A stretch of 50,337 nucleotides of DNA from a bacterium (GTDB lineage Bacteria; Desulfobacterota; Desulfobulbia; Desulfobulbales; Desulfobulbaceae), in contig JAUNUN010000011.1 of NCBI GenBank assembly GCA_030538155.1, positions 16,447 to 66,783 on the forward strand, given 5' to 3'. Position numbers and translations under genes: made by a program. Below the pieces are notes generated by a model. That model was not told where the DNA came from. It did not search any database and was given only the letters and a program-made list of their open reading frames with translations. The stretch's first letter is position 1; every line of letters begins with the position of its first letter. Positions 45,414 to 50,337 of the stretch are shown here, one piece after another.

Positions 45414-46301
45414 ATGAGTGAACAGGTATCGCAGAATAATGAGCGGCATCTCCCTAACCTGGAGCGACAGCCTTTTGAGCCGCGCGCGCTTCAGTCCATC
45501 ATTTTAAGCACGCTCACCACCTGCATGGCCATCATTGCCTGCATTCCCCTTTTCTCGGTGCTGATCATGCTGCTCTACCGAGGCGGCAAGCGCATCACGT
45601 TCGAGGTTTTTTACGCCTTACCACCCACTGCCTTTGATCTGGGCGGCGGTTTCGGCAACGCCATCCTTGGCACCCTCTTCATGGTGGCGATCGCTTCGCT
45701 CATCAGCGTGCCCTTCGGTATTTTGGCAGCCATTTATCTGGCGGAACTCGCTCCAGACAGCAGGATTGCCACCATCGCCCGCTTCTGCGCCAAGGTGCTG
45801 AGCGGCCTGCCCTCCATCTTGGCCGGTGTTTTCGCCTACGCGGCGGTGGTGCTGGTTATGGGCAGCTACTCGGCCTGGGCCGGCGGCATTGCCCTGGCTA
45901 TTCTAATGGTACCGACCGTCATGCTCACCGCGGAAGAGGCCATTAAGATGGTGCCTCGGCCCATGAAGGAGGCTGCAGCCGGCATGGGCTGCACTCCGGC
46001 CCAGGCTATGCTGAAGATCACCCTGCCGGTAGCGGTGCCGGCCATTATCACCGGCGTGGTACTGGCTGTAGCCCGCGCTGCCGGCGAAACAGCGCCCCTC
46101 TTGTTTACCGCGCTCTTCTCCGATTACTGGCTGCGTCCCAACGAACCCACCGCCTCTTTGGCCGTGCTGATCTACAACTACTCGGGCATGCCCTTTCCCA
46201 ACCAAATTGAACTGGCCTGGGCAGCCTCACTGGTGCTGGTTCTTTTGGTCTTCATCCTCAACCTTATCAGTCGCGCCATTGGGCGGCGGAAAACCGTGTA
46301 A
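45414..46301 (+). CDS. pstA: Phosphate ABC transporter permease PstA
   Basis: PstA is the second membrane subunit. The 295-residue protein has about six hydrophobic segments. The PstA block is GLPSILAGVFAYAAVVL and the EAA loop MKEAAAGMGCTPAQAMLKITLPVAVPAI. The ribosome site lies inside the end of pstC, so the two are coupled. pstB follows after 30 bases. Confidence 0.96.
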   Translation: MSEQVSQNNERHLPNLERQPFEPRALQSIILSTLTTCMAIIACIPLFSVLIMLLYRGGKRITFEVFYALPPTAFDLGGGFGNAILGTLFMVAIASLISVPFGILAAIYLAELAPDSRIATIARFCAKVLSGLPSILAGVFAYAAVVLVMGSYSAWAGGIALAILMVPTVMLTAEEAIKMVPRPMKEAAAGMGCTPAQAMLKITLPVAVPAIITGVVLAVARAAGETAPLLFTALFSDYWLRPNEPTASLAVLIYNYSGMPFPNQIELAWAASLVLVLLVFILNLISRAIGRRKTV

Positions 46302-46331
46302 TCAACCCACGCTCAGGAACAAGGTATATCC

Positions 46332-47186
46332 ATGGAAGCAACAATAACGGAAAAAAAGACAGCGGCTACAACGGCCATGCACAATGACGCAGACACGGCT
46401 GCTCTGGACCCAGAAGCCATTACCCTGGATTGCCGGGCAGAAAAAATTTTCTACAGCGATTTTCTGGCCGTGCGCGACAGCCATGTGCCCATTACCCGCA
46501 ATCAGATCACCGGTTTTATCGGCCCCTCGGGCTGCGGCAAGAGCACGGTTTTGAAGAGCATCAACCGCATGAACGACCTCATCCCCGGCTTCCGCTTCAT
46601 GGGCAAGGTGCACTTCCACGGCATTGATATCTACGACAAAAAAGTGGACCCGGTGTCGGTGCGGCGCAATATCGGCATGGTCTTCCAGCAGCCCAACCCC
46701 TTTTCCATGTCCATCTATGAAAACGTGGCTTTTGGCCTGCGCCTCAACCGCTACAAGGGCAATATGGATGAGCAGGTGGAGAAAGCCTTGCGGGGCGCAG
46801 CCCTGTGGGACGAAGTGAAAGACAAGCTGAAAAACAATGGCCTTTCCCTGTCCGGCGGGCAGCAGCAGCGGCTGTGCATTGCCAGGGCCATTGCCACCGA
46901 GCCCAGGGTGCTGCTCATGGACGAGCCCTGCTCTGCCCTTGACCCCATTGCCACCCGCCAGATCGAAGAGTTGATGGTGCAATTGAAGGAGCGCTTCACC
47001 GTGGCCATTGTCACCCACAACATGCAGCAGGCCATGCGCGTGGCGGACCAGACCGCGTTTTTTGCCGTGGATATCTCCAAGGGCGGCCGTACCGGCTATC
47101 TGGTGGAAATGGGGCCAACCAAAGAACTCTTTGAAGACCCACAGGAACAACTGACTAAAGACTACCTGCACGGCGAATTTTCCTGA
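46332..47186 (+). CDS. pstB: Phosphate ABC transporter ATP-binding protein PstB
   Basis: PstB powers the phosphate pump. The 284-residue ATPase has Walker [11 protein letters not shown]-loop VFQQPNPF, signature [14 protein letters not shown], and Walker [14 protein letters not shown] with the switch histidine in THNMQQA. The N-terminal extension of about 35 residues is not conserved. No phoU follows; instead a second pstS is next. Confidence 0.97.
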   Translation: MEATITEKKTAATTAMHNDADTAALDPEAITLDCRAEKIFYSDFLAVRDSHVPITRNQITGFIGPSGCGKSTVLKSINRMNDLIPGFRFMGKVHFHGIDIYDKKVDPVSVRRNIGMVFQQPNPFSMSIYENVAFGLRLNRYKGNMDEQVEKALRGAALWDEVKDKLKNNGLSLSGGQQQRLCIARAIATEPRVLLMDEPCSALDPIATRQIEELMVQLKERFTVAIVTHNMQQAMRVADQTAFFAVDISKGGRTGYLVEMGPTKELFEDPQEQLTKDYLHGEFS

Positions 47187-47256
47187 TCCGGCAGCGTACG
47201 ATTCGAGAAACTCTGCCACACTGACACTGACTTATTCTGTTACCGGAGTTGCATCC

Positions 47257-48315
47257 ATGAAACGCAAATTTCGTCGTTTGTGTCTGTATGCCCTGGCCCT
47301 TTCACTGCTCTTATGCACTCCTCTTCCGGCCGCGCCGTCTAAAGTGCACAAGGTGGAAAAGGCTGATCTTGTCGGCGCGGGCGCAACCTTTCCTGCCCCG
47401 CTCTACCAGCACTGGATCAAGGAATTCGGCGCTACTTCTCCCGGCTTCACCCTTTCCTACGACGAGGTGGGTAGCGGCGAAGGGGTGAAACGCTTCCTTG
47501 CAGGTCAGCTTGATTTTGGTGCAAGCGACAGCGCCATGACAGACCATGAAGCCGGCCAGGCAAAGCAAGGCGTGCAGTTTATTCCCGCAACCGCAGGCAT
47601 GGTGGTGCTGGCCTACAACCTGCCGGATATAATTACCCCGCTGCGCCTGAGCCGGGAGGTGTATGTCGATATCTTTCTTGGTACCATCAAAAAATGGGAC
47701 GATGCCCGCATCGCTGCCCTCAACCCGGGCCTGAAGCTGCCCAATCTGAATATTACTACGGTGGGTCGGGCTGATTCCTCCGGCACTACCTGGACCTTTA
47801 CCAACCATCTCAAGGCCATCAGCCCGCGCTGGAGCGATGCCGGTTTTTCAGCGGCAAAAAAGATGGGCTGGCCCGGCAATTCCATGTCGGTCAACTACAA
47901 TGAAGGCGTAGCCAACCGCATCCGTCACTCATGGGGCGCAATCGGATATGTTGAGTACGGGGTGGCCAAACGCGCCGGGCTTGCCATGGCTGTGTTGGAA
48001 AACAAAGCAGGCCGCTTTGTTGCTCCTTCAGCAACCAGCGGTATGGCGGCTCTGGCCGGCAATGCCACTGCCATGCCCGCCAATTTGCGCCTCTTTACTC
48101 CCGACCCTGAAGGCCCAGAGGCCTGGCCCATTGTGACCTACAGCTGGCTGCTTCTGCACAAGGACTATACGGATGCGCAACAGGGCGAGCGCATTAAAAA
48201 ATTTGTTGACTGGTGCCTGCAGGGCGGCCAAAGATATGCAGACCAGTTCGGTTTCACCCCCTTGCCGGAGGCAGTCAGCACCAGGGCCTTACAGGCGCTG
48301 CATCAGGTACAGTAA
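47257..48315 (+). CDS. pstS: Second phosphate-binding protein PstS
   Basis: This 352-residue PstS paralogue has a signal peptide (about 1-26) and the same phosphate-contacting blocks as the first copy: GAGATFPAPLYQHW, FGASDSAMTDHE, GRADSSGTTWTFTNHL and GAIGYVEYGVA. It is clearly diverged from pstS at 43332. ACCGGAG lies upstream of the start. It lies 70 bases after pstB on the same strand, so it is probably in the operon. A different affinity is possible but not shown. Confidence 0.93.
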   Translation: MKRKFRRLCLYALALSLLLCTPLPAAPSKVHKVEKADLVGAGATFPAPLYQHWIKEFGATSPGFTLSYDEVGSGEGVKRFLAGQLDFGASDSAMTDHEAGQAKQGVQFIPATAGMVVLAYNLPDIITPLRLSREVYVDIFLGTIKKWDDARIAALNPGLKLPNLNITTVGRADSSGTTWTFTNHLKAISPRWSDAGFSAAKKMGWPGNSMSVNYNEGVANRIRHSWGAIGYVEYGVAKRAGLAMAVLENKAGRFVAPSATSGMAALAGNATAMPANLRLFTPDPEGPEAWPIVTYSWLLLHKDYTDAQQGERIKKFVDWCLQGGQRYADQFGFTPLPEAVSTRALQALHQVQ

Positions 48316-48415
48316 ATACGACCTTGCCGCGACATCATCCATTTTACTTACGTGTTCCGATGCGCGTCTGTCATACTGCCATCCGGTTGCCCAATATTTT
48401 CCACAACACAGCCGT

Positions 48416-49081
48416 ATGCCCAGTAAATACAAAATAGATCTCGAACAGGTTCATCACTATCTTCTCTCCGTTCAGCGTAACTTCGACGAAATCAACGCGG
48501 CGCTGGACATGCACCGGGAGCCCATGCGGGATGAAATCCTCAACAACATGCTTGAGGGTTATGAATACGTGAACTACCTGCTGGAAAAGGGTGTCAGGCT
48601 GCTGCATCCCGAAGGGCTGCACTACCTGCTGGAACTGAACAACATTGTGCTCTGCGGCACGGATCTGGAAAAACGCAAGGACTTCAAGGAACATATCCTC
48701 AGCAACACTGACCGTTTCTACGAACAGAGTGAATTTTCCATCAGCCACATGCGCGCCTGGGCCGAAAAACACAAGAAAGACACGCCCTGGAAAAAGGCTG
48801 CCGGCTCCTACATCCTGCAGGTCAGTTGGCCGCAGCTCTTTCATGAGGGCAACCACCGCACCGGCGCGCTCATGATGAGCCACATCTTGGTGCGGCACAA
48901 CTGCCCGCCTTTTGTTCTCAGTGTCGATAATGCCAAGGCCTACTTTGACCCATCCAGCCTGGCCAAGAGTACCAACAAGAACGAAGTGTACGGCAAGTTT
49001 TATAAACTGCCGAGAATCAAGAAGAACTTCGCTAAATTTCTGGAAAAACAGGCCGTGCCCTCCTACCTGCGCCTGCGCTGA
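48416..49081 (+). CDS. Fic-domain-like protein with altered active-site motif
   Basis: This 221-residue soluble, mainly helical protein contains FHEGNHRTGALMMSHIL near 142-158. It resembles the Fic loop (HPFxxGNGR), whose enzymes AMPylate or otherwise modify proteins. At the catalytic-histidine position this protein has QLF, so classical AMPylation may be lost. The region NAKAYFDPSSLAKSTNK follows, apparently a conserved feature. The ATG at 48416 lacks a clear ribosome site; no better start is seen. It lies 100 bases after pstS2 and converges with the hydrolase gene. No antitoxin is adjacent. Confidence 0.6.
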   Translation: MPSKYKIDLEQVHHYLLSVQRNFDEINAALDMHREPMRDEILNNMLEGYEYVNYLLEKGVRLLHPEGLHYLLELNNIVLCGTDLEKRKDFKEHILSNTDRFYEQSEFSISHMRAWAEKHKKDTPWKKAAGSYILQVSWPQLFHEGNHRTGALMMSHILVRHNCPPFVLSVDNAKAYFDPSSLAKSTNKNEVYGKFYKLPRIKKNFAKFLEKQAVPSYLRLR

Positions 49082-49130
49082 GTGCAAGAGTTGATCAGCC
49101 TGACCACTTTTCCTGAATACCATCAAACCG

Positions 49131-49877
49131 CTAGACCTGGAGTGTATCGAGAAAGTCCAGGGTATATGCTGCCACTTCTCCGGGGTGAGAATCGGTGAGC
49201 GCATGGGTGCCTCCCCTGATCTCTCTGATAAGCGCTCCGCCTACCTGTTGCCGGATGACCTCCAGCGTCCAGGGATGAATGACCGGATCCCGTGATCCGG
49301 ACAACAGCAAGGTGGGCGATTTGATCTGCGGCAGGGCCGTGCCGACCACATGCCTGGACTGGCTTCCGGCCAGGCGCAGGATGCGGAGCAGCGAACAGTG
49401 CCGGTATGCCCGCAGGCCCAGCGCAATGAGCCCTGGACGTTCACGGGGCAGATCCTGCAGAAAACGCCATAACTGCAGCAGCACGCGTGGGTTTTCCGGC
49501 ACACCGGTGGGGGCGCAGGCTATCAGGGCTGCGGCTGGATAGCCCAGCCTGCCGGCAAGATCAAAAATAACTTCACCGCCCAAGGAATGACCAAGGAGCG
49601 GCACAGCCTCAAGATCGTTTATGTGCAGCCAAAGGGCCAGATGGCTTGTCAAATGATAGATAGAGCTGGGATATCGTTTCCTGGCTGCACTGAAACCATG
49701 GCCAGGCGGATCATAAAGATAAACGGTGCGCCGGTGCATGAGCTTTTCCGCCAGTTCCCGGTACATCCAGGATGCGCAACCCAAACCCGGCACAAGCACC
49801 AGGGGCGGCCCTGTGCCCGCTACCCAGGCATGGGTAGGCAGACCCTCAACCAGCGTGTACACATGCTCAGCTTTCAC
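49131..49877 (-). CDS. Alpha/beta hydrolase
   Basis: This 248-residue hydrolase has the oxyanion segment LVLVPGLGCASWMYRE, nucleophile elbow GHSLGG, acid region SGSRDPVIHP and histidine in GGTHALTDSHP, a complete catalytic triad. There is no signal peptide. The substrate cannot be told from sequence; esterase or lactonase-like activity is a guess. Confidence 0.85.
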   Translation of the reverse strand: MKAEHVYTLVEGLPTHAWVAGTGPPLVLVPGLGCASWMYRELAEKLMHRRTVYLYDPPGHGFSAARKRYPSSIYHLTSHLALWLHINDLEAVPLLGHSLGGEVIFDLAGRLGYPAAALIACAPTGVPENPRVLLQLWRFLQDLPRERPGLIALGLRAYRHCSLLRILRLAGSQSRHVVGTALPQIKSPTLLLSGSRDPVIHPWTLEVIRQQVGGALIREIRGGTHALTDSHPGEVAAYTLDFLDTLQV

Positions 49878-50055
49878 AGGCTATAGCAAGAGCCCAAGGG
49901 AGTTGGGAATATCGCCTCTTCTCATCACAAGCCGCCTCCAGATTTTTCGGACTGAACCGCCCCGATTTTTTGGGAGGCAGTTTTGGTTTGAGTCAGGCAG
50001 GGCAGCCTGAGCTCTCCAGCCGATGATACTCTCTTTTTTTCCACGGGAGGAATAT

Positions 50056-50337
50056 GGCTCTTCGTCGAATCAAGTGGATTTGATCAAATTTTGTATTGGA
50101 GCAGCCAGCAGGTAAATTATGCCGATGAAGGTATCATCGTTTCTATAGCCTCCGGCTCTGCATTTGGCTGCCTGAAAGACGCCATTGAGTGCTTCAATCC
50201 TGGCATTGTTGTGGCCTGATGCCCAGCGCGCAAGGATGGCTTCGCGATGATTCCCTACTGTTTTTAGAGCCTTACGCACTGGTTTAGCCATAATGGCTGC
50301 CAGTAGGCCTTAAAAGACCTGCCCCTTTGCAAACATG
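50056..50337 (-). mobile_element. ISL3-type insertion sequence, right-end fragment
   Basis: The element end is marked by GGCTCTTCGTCGAATCAA at 50056-50073. It begins with GGCTCTTC as ISL3-family terminal repeats do, and abuts the transposase 3' end at 50070. The element runs off the window, so its left end and target duplication cannot be seen. Confidence 0.6.
50070..50337 (-). pseudogene. ISL3-family transposase, frameshifted C-terminal fragment
   Basis: From 50291 to 50070 the protein shows the C-terminal ISL3 signature: RKALKTVGNHREAILARW, HNNARIEALNGVFQAAK, then GYRNDDTFIGIIYLLAAPIQNLIKST. Upstream the same frame hits TAA at 50310-50312. A neighbouring frame reads SFKAYWQPLW, which looks like transposase sequence. 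The gene is therefore broken by a frameshift, probably with a small deletion, near 50285-50300. Only the 3' part is in the window. Confidence 0.75.

Noticed and set aside
46302..47219. Minus-strand open frame of 305 codons
   Set aside because: Antisense shadow of pstB, which has all ABC ATPase motifs.
48371..49204. Minus-strand open frame of 277 codons
   Set aside because: Antisense to the Fic-like gene and the gap after it; no ribosome site and no family resemblance.
1..50337. CRISPR arrays, rRNA genes, prophage
   Set aside because: No regularly spaced direct repeats, rRNA motifs or phage structural genes were recognised anywhere in the window.

Overview
The window reads as a chromosomal segment of a sulfate-reducing member of the Desulfobacterota, most likely close to the Desulfobulbales. 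The strongest evidence is the block aprB-aprA-qmoA-qmoB-qmoC (APS reductase plus its quinone-interacting redox complex). Housekeeping clusters arranged in a typically deltaproteobacterial way support this (ispE/tRNA-Gln/prs/rplY/pth, coaE/rho/rpmE/prfA/prmC/murA). No source organism is given, so this is inference from gene content.

Layout. From 1 to about 35.4 kb almost everything is on the minus strand; pilRS (20.9-24.1 kb) is the exception. 1-1.9 kb: start of rpmG, tuf and four tRNAs in the order Thr-Tyr-Gly-Thr-tuf. 1.9-9.8 kb: qmoABC and aprBA, each closed by a strong terminator, with a promoter-rich region before aprB. 9.8-17.4 kb: ftsK, nusB, ribH, ribBA, ribE and three translationally coupled TPR/HEAT genes. 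17.4-20.7 kb: ribF, a UDP-glucuronate-type epimerase, and tatC broken by a frameshift at a nine-base homopolymer. 20.9-24.1 kb: a sigma-54 response regulator and sensor kinase resembling PilR/PilS. 24.1-35.4 kb: cell-wall, translation, termination, coenzyme A, carD, pth, rplY, prs, tRNA-Gln, ispE and DUF1844 genes.

35.7-38.4 kb holds plus-strand genes (trmL-type methyltransferase, serC, radical SAM). 38.4-43 kb holds minus-strand genes (a 925-residue membrane spermidine-synthase-like protein, pit, DUF47). 43.3-48.3 kb is a phosphate operon pstS-pstC-pstA-pstB-pstS2. The window ends with a Fic-like protein, an alpha/beta hydrolase and a degraded ISL3-type insertion sequence.

How the genes work together. 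AprBA reduces APS to sulfite and AMP, and QmoABC links that reaction to the menaquinone pool. The rib genes and ribF together could supply the flavins these enzymes need. PstSCAB and Pit/DUF47 give high- and low-affinity phosphate uptake from two divergent units.

Less expected items: two related 135-bp MITE-like elements that supply the stop codons of ribF and rluD; the tatC frameshift; a Fic-like protein whose motif lacks the usual histidine; a G-quadruplex-forming tract upstream of carD; and a coupled TPR-HEAT-TPR module feeding into riboflavin synthesis. No CRISPR array, rRNA or prophage was seen.
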